DNA of 64,000 nt from Parelaphostrongylus tenuis (lineage: Eukaryota; Nematoda; Chromadorea; Rhabditida; Metastrongylidae): the NCBI GenBank assembly GCA_019055375.1, contig JAHQIW010002308.1, positions 620,001 through 684,000 on the forward strand, given 5' to 3'. A program made the translations under genes and the position numbers. The stretch's first letter is position 1, and each line of letters starts with the position of its first letter. Positions 1 through 12,354 of this stretch are shown here, one piece after another. The notes beneath the pieces are model-generated. The model had not been told where the DNA came from. It saw only the letters and a list, made by a program, of their open reading frames with translations, and made no database searches.

Positions 1-1862
1 TTTTTTATGCGCCCCTCACTTTGATGCCTTGGAAAAAACGTATTTTTTGGTCGTTTTTGAGTAACCATTCTATAGTCCAGATCATAAAAATTTCAGGGGT
101 ATATTTTATTTCTAAAAAGGTTTTTATTGCTATGAAAGAGCAAAAATGAATATTTGTTCCTCATTCAGATATTTCTCGCTAAGCAAAACATTTCCTTAGA
201 AGTTGTAATAATTAATCGATAGATTAGAATTTGATAATTCCAACGCTTTATTTGGTTTTAGATATCGAGCTCGTCTCACGCTGTAACAGCTGAAAGAAGA
301 TTGTCTTTGCAAAACAGGAAAAAAGCAGCGAGTGCTAAACCCACTTTTCGTTTGGCCCTTATGAACCACTAAGAAGTCCGTTTAAGAAACCAAAACATTA
401 TTGGAATCTTTGGGATTTGATCTATCATGCCTTTTTTGAAACTATGTGGGAGAAGCTCTGTTTAGCGAGCAATCTTTCAGTGAGAAACGATACATTCTTT
501 TGCTCTTTCAGCGTAAGAACGAGGTCTTTTTGAAAGCGAAATACATCATTCAAATTCTTTTGATTTAGGCTATCGATTGATTATTGAACATTCGAAATTA
601 TCAAGAAATACGTTTTTCCCTACGAATCGAATTGAAGAGATGATAGTTCAAGTGATCTATTTTTTGCGAAACCCAATCTTCTTTTGATTGTTACAGCGTA
701 ATACCAGGTCCGTCATAAAAACCAAATAAACATTGGAATCCTTAAGATTTGTAATATTGATCAGTTAGTGAAATGCCAAGGAAAAGCTTTGATCAGCGAG
801 AAATCTTCCAATGAGGAACAAAATATTATTTTTGCTCTTTCAGCGCAATAACAAAGCTTTTTTGAAGACCGATTACGCTGTTCAAATTCTTTTAATTTGT
901 TTTTTCCAACAAATATTTCAACATTAAGAAGACGAAGAAACAGATTTTTTCATAAGGGGTCGAAATGGCGTTCAGTTAATGAAAAAGGACCTTCATTTAT
1001 CTTATCTAAGGAGCTTGTGTAACACAGCTCTATGTGTTCAACTATACCCAACCACATACGCTACACGCGTAGTCCCTTAGTTCGACCTTGCTCTCCAGGT
1101 CCACCAATCTTTTCATAGCAAAAAAGACGCGAAATCACGCGAAACTTGTCTGGAAGGATATCGCCACTGAGATCATACACCAGTAGATCACCACTAGTTA
1201 GTATACAGGTTAATTGGTTATGCAATCAGTCACATTCACGAACCTCCTAAAATTGAATTCATAGTGCTGAGGGCCCCCATAGGGTTGATCGATAGCGAAT
1301 CCACTATGTATTGTACCTTATTGTTCTTTAGATAAATGTATGTTGCGTTTGTTCAGTGGTATAATTAGTTTAGGTTGCGGACTCTCGCACAATGGCTGCC
1401 TTATTATCAGCCGCTCCGGTGAACTGTACAGAGGCAGCATATCAGAAGCATTATTGGCTGAATAAGTTCTCAGAGTGAGTATAGTTCTTTTACAGATTAT
1501 TTCAACTACATCTAAGTATTCGACGATATCCAGTTGACACAACTGGTGGTAATTGTCTTCATCACAGCGACATTCAATTCCGCCTTTGGTTGAAGCTGTG
1601 GTGATTGCTTTTACGAGGTAATCACATCATATTATTCCTAAGATGAAATCCTGAGCTCGATAAGTATTTGAGTCCAGAAAGTCATTTCTCTTGAGTAATA
1701 TTCTATTTTTCATTTGACTATAGTTCGTTCGTCAAGTGAACATCTATCTGCTTGTTTCTGGATACTCAAGTGAAAATTATTGATAGGATAGCTGATTGGT
1801 GGTTGTGATGGCGGTTCATCAACTGCTGCTCTAAAAGTGTTGTTTCCAGGGATACGGAGTGC

Positions 1863-2051
1863 ATGATATATTTGTGTACGGAGAAAACGCGACTTAAATG
1901 CTCCAACTGCTACTTCGTTTTGTGCGAATTACATCGCTACATAATACCTTGCAAAGAGGACTCAGAGTTTCGTGATCTCAAGGTGATTGATAGAGGCGGT
2001 TGGATGAAAATTGACACCAAATTGCTCTATGGATCAAGTGAAATGAAGTAA
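1863..2051 (+). pseudogene. Short cysteine-rich ORF relic, copy A
   Basis: An ORF of 62 codons reads KTRLKCSNCYFVLCELH near its start, with a C-x2-C pair and further cysteines, and ends GGWMKIDTKLLYGSSEMK. The partner in copy B (16,973) stays open over the same length, and most differences between them are single substitutions. The frame is also open upstream of the ATG and contains another cysteine. The spacing of cysteines recalls the C-terminal zinc ribbon of piggyBac-type transposases. That is only a resemblance, because no DDE catalytic core could be read upstream. I do not recognise the family with confidence. Confidence 0.35.
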
Positions 2052-2129
2052 TCCAATTAATGATATGACTAACATTCATAAACAATAATATGTATTTTTT
2101 GTGTAAAGACTGAGTGGACACAAAAAATC

Positions 2130-2215
2130 GACCTATGACGGGAGTCCAACCCGCGTTTCATTCTTACTAGGGCCGAATGCCAGCACTATATCTCCAATAC
2201 CACCTCTTTGCAATC
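2130..2215 (-). repeat. tRNA-derived SINE-like fragment, copy A
   Basis: Read on the minus strand, an A-box-like stretch (TAGTGCTGGCA) is followed about 35 bases later by a B-box-like GGGTTGGACTCCC. It is followed by a tail beginning TCATAGGTCGATTTTTTGTG. The same module sits in copy B (17,240-17,325), and a related one lies at 63,755-63,840. It is likely a Pol III-type short interspersed element, not a functional tRNA. Confidence 0.5.
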
Positions 2216-3784
2216 ACTCTTCGACTTGAGAGTTATCTAATAATGACAAGAGGTCTAATTGTATATGGAATCATATGAAAGAGGATACGTATAAGAAGTT
2301 TTGTGGAGGTAGCAACGTACTTTATAAAGTAATCTCTTTTCTAACAAGGCTTGTAACAAACACGTATATGCCGAGGTTAGCAGCAAGTATATCCCGCCAA
2401 TCGCTTTGCTCAAGTGGGAAACCCTGTATTCTTCATAGAAACAAACGTTATAGGCGCTAACGGTAAAGCGTATGTTGCGCTTCTTACCCCAGATCATAAA
2501 TGATAAAGAATGAGACTTTTGGCGTCAACTGATTGCTCAGGGATGTGCTGCGGATCTGATTCTGTCAAATATCATTAGAGGTGGTTGAATGCAACGAAGT
2601 GTTCTGTAGGCGGTAACGATAGATGCGGTGTGTTCCTACTCAGTCGATCACTAAAACCTTGAAGTCATGAAACTCACTCATTATAATTCTGTTAACCGCT
2701 GAAAGACCGCTGTCCAGTCCGTCTAGCTTGTAACTTTCTTGCCCATGATTGAAAATACCGGATAAAGCTGATTTCGTTTCTTTTCTGGGCATAAATTTAC
2801 TGAGGTTTTATGAAGTGGAGTTCACTACATTGCTTCTGCCCACTATACTTTCATCATATTCTACATCTCTGATATCGAAATAACAAACATCTTGAGAGTT
2901 CTAGAGTACCAATCTATCCAAGGTGATCAGTGACAGCACATTGTTCCGTTGAAAGATTGCCAAAATCTTCGTATTCACCCTTCTCATGACTGCTCAAGAA
3001 ATAGTCTCTTTGGAGTGTATCTGTCAAGATTTTAGCGAACCTTTTTAAACACTTCTATCAGTCATTCTGTCAGACTAAATACATTTTTAAGTAAAGTCTC
3101 AAAATAGTCGACTGAAAGTGTTGATAAGTGGATATTGGCGTAAGCCGTAAACTAAGCAAACGACAATCACTCAGGAAAAAGAAACGCCGCGTTGGATGAT
3201 CTTTTCACTTGCCGCAGTATGTAACTTATACGGTGTCGATTCCCCATAATTATAGGAACATGTAGCAAAATGGCATGTGCTACTTATGAGGCTTCCTAGA
3301 AAGTCGAAACTTACATCTAACACTAGAAGTGCCTTTGGCAGACCTTAATAAAGGCTTAAAACATCCTATCAGACTATATCGAACTCATCACCTATAGCAT
3401 TTTGAATTTCTCTGCTGAGTCTGGATTCGTTAATTCGTCGACTTTCCTAGCTAGATACTGCAAATTCGTGAATAGTTCGCTGACAAAAGACATTCGCTGA
3501 CATTCTTCAACGGGTAGATGAACAGCGTATATCTTGGCATGTAAATCCTCCCTCAGCAGAAATCCCATTGTCTCATGGTTATCCTAGGGCAAAATACAAC
3601 CTATTTGATTAAACTTATGGCTTACTATTCGAATCTGAGCATTTGATGTGCTCTATTTGTTCCCTCGTATTCGTCGTCTACAAATCTTTTCAAACATTTC
3701 ACATGTTCCTTCAGCTGCTGATTGAGGAATTCCTCTTTTTTATGAGTTTCTCAGAATGATGATCGAGATAATTCTCTTTGAAAC

Positions 3785-3895
3785 CTCGAAAAAGGTTACA
3801 AGTGTTGGAAAAAGGAATCGAACTACCATCTTGCTCATCATCTTGCTTCTTGATATCCGTATGACTAACCAATACGCTGCTCCACCCTTCTTTAG
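3785..3895 (-). repeat. tRNA-derived SINE-like fragment
   Basis: The minus strand reads a tRNA-like segment with an A-box region (GCAGCGTATTGGTTAGT) and a B box (GTAGTTCGATTCC). It is repeated at 19,200-19,290 in copy B and, more distantly, at 56,175-56,240. It is probably a SINE remnant carried within the duplication. Confidence 0.45.
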
Positions 3896-4354
3896 ATTGT
3901 TTAAAGAATAAAACGAAAAACGACGGCTAAAACAAAGTGCTAAAGTTGATTGAACTGTACAGCTTCGCAGCATTTTGAAGTAAGGTTGGGGTATTCGTAG
4001 ATTTCCCTTTCAAGGAATATCCACACCTGTCAGATGGAAATAGTCTTAATGTCCACTTCACCAGAAAGGTCCCAAAGCTTTCGCGTAGGTGAACCTGGTA
4101 GATGTGATAATTTTCTCTCATTTGTCACCTCCTGTCAACACTGATCTATATATCAAGACCAAAAATTGAATCAATTTTCATGTCAGAACTGTCATTGCTC
4201 TTCATGTCCTCATATTGATCAAAGCTTAATAAGCAGCTTAGGCTAGTTTGAATAGAAGTTCCAATATCGCCAGCACTAATTAGTCGATGATTAACGGCGG
4301 TGCAAGCAATACCTTTATAATTGACTGCTTTTTTTTGAGAGCTCGTTTAAATCA

Positions 4355-4480
4355 TAATCTGACAGCATGTCTTGAGCCTTTCAAGAGGTCTGTTGTTGCA
4401 CATATCCAGTGCTAGACGTACGTTTTCGGCCTTTCAGGCTCATCAGTGACGCGGTGCCTTCCAGTTCACTCAGTTCCTTC
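4355..4480 (-). pseudogene. Decayed unknown ORF (copy A)
   Basis: On the minus strand this stretch matches in translation a more open version in copy B (19,684-19,884) and a diverged third copy near 13,075-13,170. The shared core is ELEGT-x-(P/S)LMSL followed by a conserved segment with a cysteine and arginines. Agreement at the protein level across three DNA-diverged copies suggests an ancestral coding region, now broken by stops. Family unknown. Confidence 0.4.
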
Positions 4481-5114
4481 TACAGGAACATGAGCCCCAC
4501 AAATTGAGTAATGGACGCCGAATCATTCACGGTACCAGCAAGGTTAAAGGGTATTATTTAGTTCACCAGCCACGAGCAGTCGAGTGTACAACACTGCCTG
4601 TCAGGTGATTTTATCAGCTTTGCGGCAAGGGTGAATATTTAGGCGTCGATTCATTTATATGTATGGGGTATGTCCTCGTGCAAAGAACCGACTGAACCGA
4701 AAGACATCGTATAACTGATGAGCCTGACAGGTCGAAAACACGTGTCTTGCACTATGTATGTGCCATAACCGAGTTCATGAAAGGCTTAAAATATGTTGCC
4801 AGATTATATAGTGTATGCAATAGCTGACAATGCGATGTAGACGTGCGACATACGGTTAACACTCACCGTGCAGACACTATAGTGTGCAGGTACGGTATTT
4901 CTGGCCCATCAAACCCTGTTTAACGCTTTTCAACCCATTTTGGGGCGTTTTCCGATTTCGTAACTCGATCATTAGAGGGCAATTTTAAAAGAATGGTTCA
5001 CCAAGTTTTCACCGAATTACTGATTACTGAATCAACAACCAAATAGAGTTTAAAGCGATAGTCTGACTGGTTGGTACGTTAAGGATTAACTTTGAGTGAA
5101 ATAAGAGGAATTAA

Positions 5115-5228
5115 TTTATTCAACCGCTACTTGCGGTGTTCTGATCTTACAATATACCCAATACATAATCCCACCTGACGCAGTCGTTTTTGCACACCAC
5201 TCTACATTAGTGGGTATAAAATAAAAGA
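5115..5228 (+). repeat. S1-family SINE tail in fold-back arrangement
   Basis: The segment carries the tail of the tRNA-derived family described at 45,942 (GTTTTTGCACACCACTCTAC). Just before it lies an inverted copy of the 3' end of that tail (TCAACCGCTACTTGCGGTGT). The tRNA-like head is missing. Confidence 0.5.
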
Positions 5229-5350
5229 ATTCTTTCTGATTATTAGGGAACAAATGAAAAACCGACCTCATTGGGTGGAGAAGATTTCGTGAGGATGTTG
5301 GCAACCACTCGAAAGCTGAGACTTCAGGCTACCGTCCCACGTCGCCGATT
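5228..5350 (+). repeat. Inverted-repeat element family A, one end
   Basis: This is one terminal arm of a short inverted-repeat DNA element that recurs through the window. The arm contains AAAAACCGACCTCATT, then CTGAGACTTCAGGCTAC, then a CGCCGATTTTTGAAAAAGC-like end. Other arms lie at 6,205, 24,577, 25,700, 45,490, 46,130, 47,190, 51,212, 53,035, 54,960 and 56,545. The 150-codon ORF overlapping this arm is an artefact. Confidence 0.6.
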
Positions 5351-6204
5351 TTTGAAAAAGCTTTTTTTGGCGTTGATACAGGACGAGATTTCTTGTGCAA
5401 AAGAAGCGCATATTTTCCGCCGAACAAAGCTTTTTTTGAAGTTCACATCCTAAAAAAAAATCAAGTTGGATTGCTATGAAGCGGGAAGGTGGCCGTTGGC
5501 TACTCACCACTGACTGGCGGAGACGTCCACGTGAATAGCTGCTGACGCGATGGTCGATTGATTTGCTATCATAAAGGTGTGCTGTCGAACAGTATGCACT
5601 GTGGTCGTTTGATCTGAAGATCACACTCCACATGTGTGGCGCGAAATACGACATATTACTTGGACTGCCCGGTAAACGAAGAGGTTGATTGAGCCTCCAA
5701 ATCTCCATTGTAATCTTCAATTTTGATTAGATGATGATGCCTTCAAGTCACTTTATGAAGCAGTGAGGAAGTTCTGGTCTCCTGAGTTCCGACAAAGGTC
5801 ATAATGATCATTGATGTCTAATTCAAGGCAAAATAAAAGTACTAGAAGCCTTTTTGAAGTAGAGTCATACGTATTACATAGTGCTTCGTGATGCCAATGA
5901 TTTTCCGATCCTATTAACGTGTGGAGAGTATCTCGTCAGCGAACGATTGCTTTAGCAGTCACGTGAGCTCCACACTTGCGAAGTGAATGGCCCCAAATCG
6001 TCCTTTCCAACTTATAGAATTCAACTTGTTCTAACAGGTGCGTTGCCAGAGAAACGGTCTTTTCCGGATACATTCAAAGCATTGGCATCCGGAAGCTCCA
6101 CACTATCTTAAGGTTACTAAAAGTTCAAAGAAAGAGCTCTTTTCGGCGAGAAATATGCGCTAATTTGCGTGGGGATCCCAGCGTCATTGAAAGGTGTTTT
6201 GAAA

Positions 6205-6318
6205 AGCCAACGACGTGTGTAGCCTGAAGTCCCAGCTTCCGAATAGTTACCAACACTCCTATGAAAAGTTCCTCTTCAGCGACTGAGATCAGTTTTTCAT
6301 TTGTTCCCTTGTATCATA
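6205..6318 (-). repeat. Inverted-repeat element family A, opposite arm
   Basis: Reverse-complement copy of the family A arm, with GTAGCCTGAAGTCCC, then TCCTATGAAAAGTTCCTCTT, then a frayed end. With the arm at 5,228 it could bound one element of about 1.1 kb; pairing is inferred from opposite orientation only. Confidence 0.5.
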
Positions 6319-6456
6319 ACCTTCGTTTCGAGTATTTCTTAAGACCACAGCTCAAATTTCAATATGCCTGGTAACATGCGTGGCTCAAAAATGAATACCA
6401 GGCATATTGAAATTTGAGCTGTGGTCTTAAGAAAACACTCGAAACGAATGATATGA
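6314..6456. repeat. Near-perfect palindrome (family B element end)
   Basis: Left arm 6,314-6,372 and right arm 6,395-6,456 are reverse complements over about 60 bases with only a few mismatches, separated by 22 bases. Both arms contain the family B terminal sequence ending in GAGCTGTGGTCTTAAG. A transcript or single strand here would form a long hairpin. Confidence 0.8.
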
Positions 6457-6469
6457 TATATTTAATATA

Positions 6470-6760
6470 CTAGCCAAGAGCAATCTAGTGTACAACACTG
6501 TGTTCGGAGATATTTCACTGGAGATAGAGTGTAAAACGTTCGTCGTCGCTAACTCTTAGTGTGGGGACTGGAGCACCCACACAGGATCGGCAAAAGACGA
6601 GAAAAGGTAACTGCCGGACTGACGAGGTCGCAAGATCGAAACACGTGTATCGGGCTCTATATGTCAGCCCATCTTTAACAGACCCACGTGACATGCGTGG
6701 CTCAAAAATGATTCTTTAGCATAGTGAATTTGAGCTGTGGTCTTGAGATAAAACGAATGT
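6470..6760 (+). repeat. Inverted-repeat element family B
   Basis: A short non-coding element recognised by repeated landmarks: CAAGAGCAATCTAGTGTACA, GTGTAAAACGTTCGTCGTCG, the GTGGGGACTGGAGCACCCAC box, CGAAACACGTGTATCGGG, and a final GAGCTGTGGTCTTGAG arm. The same order is seen at 10,715, 12,355 (reverse order) and 24,855. Confidence 0.6.
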
Positions 6761-8321
6761 CGATGAAAAGACATTCAAGACTTTAATCGGACATAAAATG
6801 TGCGTTGATGGCGAAGCATAATTTTATTTTCGCTGTTACTGCGCAATGAGAAGGTCTTTCCAGAAAAGAAGCACAGTGCTCGCGTAGATCTGAGCTCACT
6901 AATTATCACCAAAGATCTGGCAGCATACCTCTGTAGCGTAAAAGGCCTATAAATAATCGTGTATCTGATGAGATGCACGCTGTCTTGAAAGGGTTGATGA
7001 AGTCGAAGACTGGCGCATCCTCTAGAGATTGATCAAGTCCAAGAGCTTTATCTCTCTCTCTTTGAAGAGAAAAAAATTTACAAGTGTGCTGAAATGAGCT
7101 CAATATTTCGATGAAGAAAGTAGAAAGTGATCTTCGATATCAATTTAATTTCGTCTTAAGAGTCGGGTAAGGCGTCTCGAAGCTGCGAAATTGAGAAAGA
7201 GAAAACATTCCTTTCGCAAAGGTCATAATCGTGTTACATTTATCTATGTTTCCCTATTCAACGAGTATATCACATGGTAACGTGTGATTCTATCGTATAA
7301 AATCTTATTATTATTTGATCCGACAAAGATAAATCCTACCGTGTATGGAGCGGTTTCAGTACACAGTTAGTTTGATGAAAAATGCTCATTTTTTCCTATA
7401 GTAATATTCTGTTCCCTAGACATTCCCATAGAGATATAGGATGAAGCATAGAGTGTCCGGCATTAACCAATTATTGATGAAAGAGATGACAAGCATAGAA
7501 CAGTACTGTTTGCTTTAAATAAAAATCGCTCAAGGTTGGTATTCATGCATTCGAAATCGCTGATTATCGTTTCTGCAATTCCGTCTCTCAAAGCGCCTAC
7601 CTCAGCGGGTAGACGACGTGCTATATCAGACCACATCCAATAATTCGGTTAACATTGTTTTCACTCAACTGATTTTCAAAACATCGTTATAAACACTCAA
7701 CGTACTTTGAGAATATTTCAAGCTTTTCAACTCGATACGTCAGTGGCTTTCGTAGGCTTCAGCGAGATCGCCTGCTCCATGAGAACCACATGCGACACTA
7801 GTCAACCTTCTGTGGTAGTAGAGTCGGGCAAACGTGCTTCGGTCAGACTCAGGTGAGAGTGTGGTTGTCACAATTTTTTCTCAGTCAGTGGCATACGGCT
7901 ATTAGTGATATGTGGACACTGCCCTTAAATCGTCCATTTAAATGCACCTATAAACCATCAATTGAGACAGAATGATGAAAACCACTATTTCGTGTGGGTT
8001 TGGTTTCTCCGTGCCTATGATCAGTAGGGATGACTGGTGGGATTGTAGATCCGGTGAGGCGGGCGATACCGCCTAACTTTACGCAAGTTATAATGTATCA
8101 ACCTCGAAAAGGCCTATATCATTATTTCAGATCATATTTGGTTAACCTTTACTATAATTGGTGACAATATGATGCACTGTATGAAACCAGAAGTTTATTT
8201 ATTATTAAGGTAAATTCACTGGTGTGAAGCTTTCACAGCGGATAATGAGCTTTGTTCAAACTAAATAACGAGGCTAAATGATGCAAATGACCTGGATAGA
8301 TGAGTGAAGTTACCAATCTTC

Positions 8322-8537
8322 TTACCTGTTAGAAAAAGTAGTACATGATAAATTTTCACCGAGTTGGTACTTGTTCACAAAGATTGTCGTTTCTGGAACC
8401 ACTGGACTTCCAAAGGTATCAAATAGTAAGCAACTATCGGAAAAACCAAATACTGCAGAGATGGAACTTTGGTTGTATATCATAGGGTTCAGCAGTCTAG
8501 CACGTCGAACCATACTGCGCTCCTTTTCTGTAACCAA
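8322..8537 (-). pseudogene. BTB/POZ domain relic
   Basis: The minus-strand ORF contains GFSDSCLLFDTFGSPVVPET followed by IFVNKYQLGE, which matches the start of a BTB/POZ domain and aligns with the longer relic at 11,675 (DFSDSCYSFHTFDHPIISET, then FYVNGYFLGE). The reading ends at a stop before the rest of the domain. It is probably a fragment of a nematode BTB gene or pseudogene; no other exon of such a gene is visible nearby. Confidence 0.5.
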
Positions 8538-8857
8538 TGAAGCAAAAATTTTGAATGCATGTAGAGGTCATAACTAATTATCGTACTGACGCAACACTAC
8601 ACGGAACATTAATCAAGGTACCGGACATACGTTGATCCTCGAATCTATGTGGCGATGAGGCCCGTGATACACCATTGATGGGAATTTACCAGAAAGAAGG
8701 GACTTGTGAGCATAAATGCCAGCAAATGAACTACCACATAGCATGTGATGTTTTCACATGCAGCGTTTGGCAGTGTGGGTAACAGTATTTTGCAAAGAAA
8801 TTTAGGTTCATTTCCACTTGGTAGCACAGATTTTCGAGCCTATCCCCTACAATATTT

Positions 8858-8945
8858 GTATACACACATACATATACATACAAAATACATAGTATATACG
8901 TATATAAACGATCAAATATATATATATATATACAAATCAACATGC
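8858..8945. repeat. AT/AC microsatellite
   Basis: Low-complexity alternation of TA, CA and ATAC units. It creates spurious ORFs on both strands. Confidence 0.85.
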
Positions 8946-8964
8946 AGTACATACTATAAAGGAT

Positions 8965-9250
8965 AAAGGATAAAGCTCTCGGCGTTGATCATTCCCTGAG
9001 GGATGCCCCATGCATTCGACTTTAATTTTTAACATCGTTTGAGGTGATTGAATGCACATCTGGCCTTTACAATGACTGGCGGTGGCCTCCCGCTGAACCG
9101 AGTCAGTGCTGATTATCCTCCCAGACAAGTCTGAGACCTGTCTGGTCCCAATTTACCGACCCCGGAGGGATGGATGGCTTGGTGAGCCATGAGCGTGAGA
9201 TCGAACAGTGACCTCGTGTGCGGCTCACAGCACCTCTAACCACCGTTGTA
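8965..9250 (-). repeat. S2-family tRNA-derived SINE
   Basis: A SINE of about 290 bases on the minus strand. Its tRNA-like head is at the 9,250 end (GGTTAGAGGTGC A-box side, then GATCTCACGCTCATGG), and its body ends in CGCCGAGAGCTTTATCC. Other copies: 26,187-26,512, 60,045-60,342, 61,058-61,360, with decayed ones at 55,690, 57,790 and 62,165. Confidence 0.8.
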
Positions 9251-10714
9251 TGAAGTCAAATGAATAAGGAACACTATTCGAAATAGTTGCTTCGGTGGAA
9301 CATGAAGTGCGCGTGACCAGAAGATTTCGCAACCAACAGTCTCCCGTCATATCGACTCATTCCTTCTATGCCCCCGGACCAATCATGTGCTTGTGGACTT
9401 TTAACGATCAGAGATATCTGAATATATATTACGCAATCCATATGATGCTCTATTAATCCTTTGCGGAAGCATCCTATTTGTTGTGACTGCACCTCCTTCT
9501 TCGTTGTATAACCTTCACCTACGGACCATATCATTTCTTCGTGCTGCATACTACCTTCATCTTCTGACAAGTTTTACATAGAAAATGTTTTTGTAAATGT
9601 AGTCTCGTGCGTAAACAGCAGACAACAAAAGTGATAAGTGTAAATTCTAACAAGAGGTTGTGGTGGGCAATGTTTAAGAGTGTATTGTAAGACACTCGAT
9701 TGAAAGGCAGTTTTTATATGCTTGATAACTACCGCACGCCATCAACTGCAAATAGTAAGGGCGACATTTCACGTCATCTGGGCCTACCATGATTCAAAGT
9801 GTGGTTATGATGAGGCGGGTGAGGCAGCTAAAATGTCCGCTAGCCATTGACAATCCAAACCTCGAAAAGCCCAGAAGAATCTGGGAGAGTACGTCGAAGT
9901 GTCTTCTTATATACACTTGGTCAAGTTCCACTCATGCTTTTGGACCTGACTCTCCCATCTATGGGGGGTTGCCAAAATTGGAGCAGTGCAGTGTGACATC
10001 AGGTAGCTTCCTGTACTTCATGCAGAAAAAACAAGGTGCTTATCGTATATGTTATCATAGTGGCCTTTCACGAATGTATAGATCAACGTGTCAGCCTTTC
10101 GTTAACGTTCTTTTCATTACTTATCTGCACACTTACTTCAAAATCCAGGGCCGCTCTTACTTCCAATTCAGTTTCATTCACTTTCACTATCTTGAACTAA
10201 TTTTTATACTCTTGTAAGACTCTTTCCCTCTTGTACTCAACACTGATAACTGGAAATTTAAACTTGAACTTTATATTACCTTCTGACAACTTTGTGACAT
10301 TCAATCACAACCGTTTTAGTCGCAGTGTTTTTCTAGTTCAACGTAATGTTATGTGGACACGTAGTTTTCCAATCGAATAGTTCCCATAATTGTGTCGCTG
10401 TATATTTTCAGACTTTCAGTGCCGATGGCCGAGATATCGGAACATTTTCTCGTGGAAGGAAAACACAGAACGTTCAGAATTGTGGCCGGAGGTAAAGGGT
10501 TTGCAGTATGTGTGACTTCATAACTGTAAGACTCTGTTTCTTCATTCACGCTTTCAGAAAACACTGGAAGCCCCTAGCTCGGATTTCCAGTGAAGCTGAA
10601 CCTATACAATCTCAAGCAGATTGGATACCGTTTCGTTTTTCACATGAAAAAGAATAGAATTCTCTGCAAAGTGTCATTCACAGTATCTCGTAATTACTAT
10701 TTGGGCGAAGATGC

Positions 10715-11160
10715 CATGTGGTCTGTTAAATGGGCTGATCTATGGAGCCCGATACACGTGTTTCGACCTTATCGGTACAGCCATACTGATGAGACCGTCA
10801 ACGGATATGTGGAAATTCGAGCGTGGTCTCGAGAAAACACTCGAAACGAAAGGTATGATATACTCACGATACCAGCCAAGACAATCAAGTGTACAACACT
10901 GTCTATTCAGTGATAATTTCACTTGACAGACAGTGTAAAACGTTTGTCGTCGCCTGCTTTTAGTTTAAGGGACTGAGCGCTCAGAGAGGATTTGCTAATG
11001 ACGAAAGGTACCGCCCGAGTGATGAGACCGTCAAGGTCGAAACACGTGTATCGGACTCTACACGTCAGCCCATTTAACAGACCGCATGCCATGCCGGCTC
11101 AAATAATAATTACGAGGTATGTTGAAATTTGAATGTGGTCTTCAGGAAACCGTCGAGCGA
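10715..11160 (+). repeat. Inverted-repeat element family B
   Basis: Starts ATGTGGTCTGTTAAATGGGC and later carries the inverted form CCCATTTAACAGACCGCATG. Interior landmarks ACACGTGTTTCGACCTT and GTGTAAAACGTTTGTCGTCG are shared with the copies at 6,470 and 24,855. The overlapping short ORFs are not conserved. Confidence 0.65.
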
Positions 11161-11325
11161 AAGTTATCCTCAGTATCAAACGCTCCAGGTAAAACCATCG
11201 CACACTATCTGGTAGGTGATGTGCTGAAGACAACAGCTCTCACAAGACCCTGCTTTCTGGCATATACCCAATATTGGCAAACCATGTTCTCATCGCCAGA
11301 CAGATTCAAAGGTTAAAATATGTCG

Positions 11326-11535
11326 TGTGGGGCCGTGGCCGAGTGGGTGTAATACTCGTCACCGCGCCGCGCTAGGCTCATCCCACAACATTCTCTGGCG
11401 GTCAACAACGAGCGTCTTCTGAAACACCAAAACCAGGCTATCAACAAAACTTCAATGAGATGCATCAACCAGTATTCTACGACGTTTTCGAGAAGAAGAC
11501 GAGAACCAATTGAATGCCAGAAGTAGTGAGATCCG
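11326..11535 (+). repeat. S3-family tRNA-derived SINE
   Basis: Begins with a tRNA-like A box (GGGGCCGTGGCCGAGTGGGT) followed by a downstream body with TGGCGGTCAACAACGAGCGT. Related copies, some inverted, lie at 22,590-22,725, 41,722-41,930, 49,225-49,325, 49,890-50,075 and 50,337-50,530. A tail-only piece is at 12,145-12,255. Confidence 0.65.
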
Positions 11536-11674
11536 CGCAGTGAAATAATCACTGTGAGTTGGACTAAATCAATTGCTAAAACTCATGTTGTGGCCCTGTT
11601 TAGTGTTTCGCATAGTTTTCCGTCACCACTATAATCAGTTCCGACCTCTATAAGCTTCAGAATATATTTGCTTA

Positions 11675-12034
11675 ATGGCTCCTCAAAATAGGAGCACTAG
11701 GAAAGCATCACCTTCTAACTGGTGGTCTCTGAAAATCATTATATTGGCCAGAGATCCACCTCGGCAATGTTCGATGGATTTCTCAGATAGTTGCTATTCA
11801 TTTCATACTTTTGATCATCCAATAATTTCAGAGACGACATTCTATGTGAACGGCTACTTCCTCGGTGAGATTTCATCGTTTTTCGACGCGGCTTATTTCG
11901 GTGAATTCACTGAAGCCCGAGAAAAGCTGATTACACTTGAGAGTGAAAATGCGGAGGATGTCACAAATTTTCTAGAAGTTGTTCATCCAGGTGGAAGGAA
12001 AAAAATTACAGGTTTTCCACTGTTTTCCAATTAG
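11675..12034 (+). pseudogene. BTB/POZ domain fragment
   Basis: A 119-codon ORF whose residues about 35-105 read as the first half of a BTB/POZ domain: FSDSCYSFHTFDHPIISETT, then FYVNGYFLGE, SSFFDAAYFGEFTEAREK, and ENAEDVTNFLEVVHPGG. The FF-x-A-x-FFG and FLEV-x-(Y/H)P positions are typical of nematode BTB and BATH proteins, which often act as Cullin-3 adaptors. The C-terminal half of the domain is missing, and I find no following exon. A GT after FLEVVHP could be a splice donor, so a partial gene is possible, but a pseudogene is more likely. A related relic lies inverted at 8,322-8,537. Confidence 0.6.
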
Positions 12035-12354
12035 CGTTTTTCAACTAAATGTTGAATTAGTCGCATATTTTCGAAGCAGTTCAACTTTTTTTGAAATCCA
12101 AAGGGTTTTTGTTCGTGGCTCCACGCGGAGCTGATCTCTTTCCAACACTCTCTTCCACATACGGTAACGTATACTCTACGGAACGCTCCAGACTGGCTAT
12201 CCTCGACATTGCAAGGAGATGTGCTTGACCAGTATTCTGCAACGTCCGTGAAAATAGATGAGAACAGATGTAGGGGCCAAAGGAGGCAGTCTTAAGAGTT
12301 TGTTATAAATTGCTTTGTTCAATATATTTCATATTTGTTATTTGAGCCAACTCG

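Larger units (their letters stand above)
1..5040. repeat. Segmental duplication, copy A
   Basis: This block is repeated in the same orientation from about 15,141 on. The match starts at the first base of the window, so copy A is cut by the window edge. Long stretches align at an estimated 85-90 percent by eye, for example 1,863-2,051 with 16,973-17,161, 2,100-2,330 with 17,215-17,445, and 4,360-4,480 with 19,757-19,880. Copy A lacks about 350 bases present in copy B at 17,464-17,815 and about 950 bases present at 20,050-21,005. Coding signal inside is weak and decayed. The arrangement suggests an old local duplication or two copies of one large unclassified mobile element. Confidence 0.8.

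Noticed and set aside
5268..5720. 150-codon minus-strand ORF
   Set aside because: Overlaps an inverted-repeat element arm and unrelated flank, and has no protein-like conservation in other copies of the element.
9789..10217. 142-codon plus-strand ORF
   Set aside because: No recognisable domain, composition like the surrounding AT-rich DNA and no splice or homologue support.
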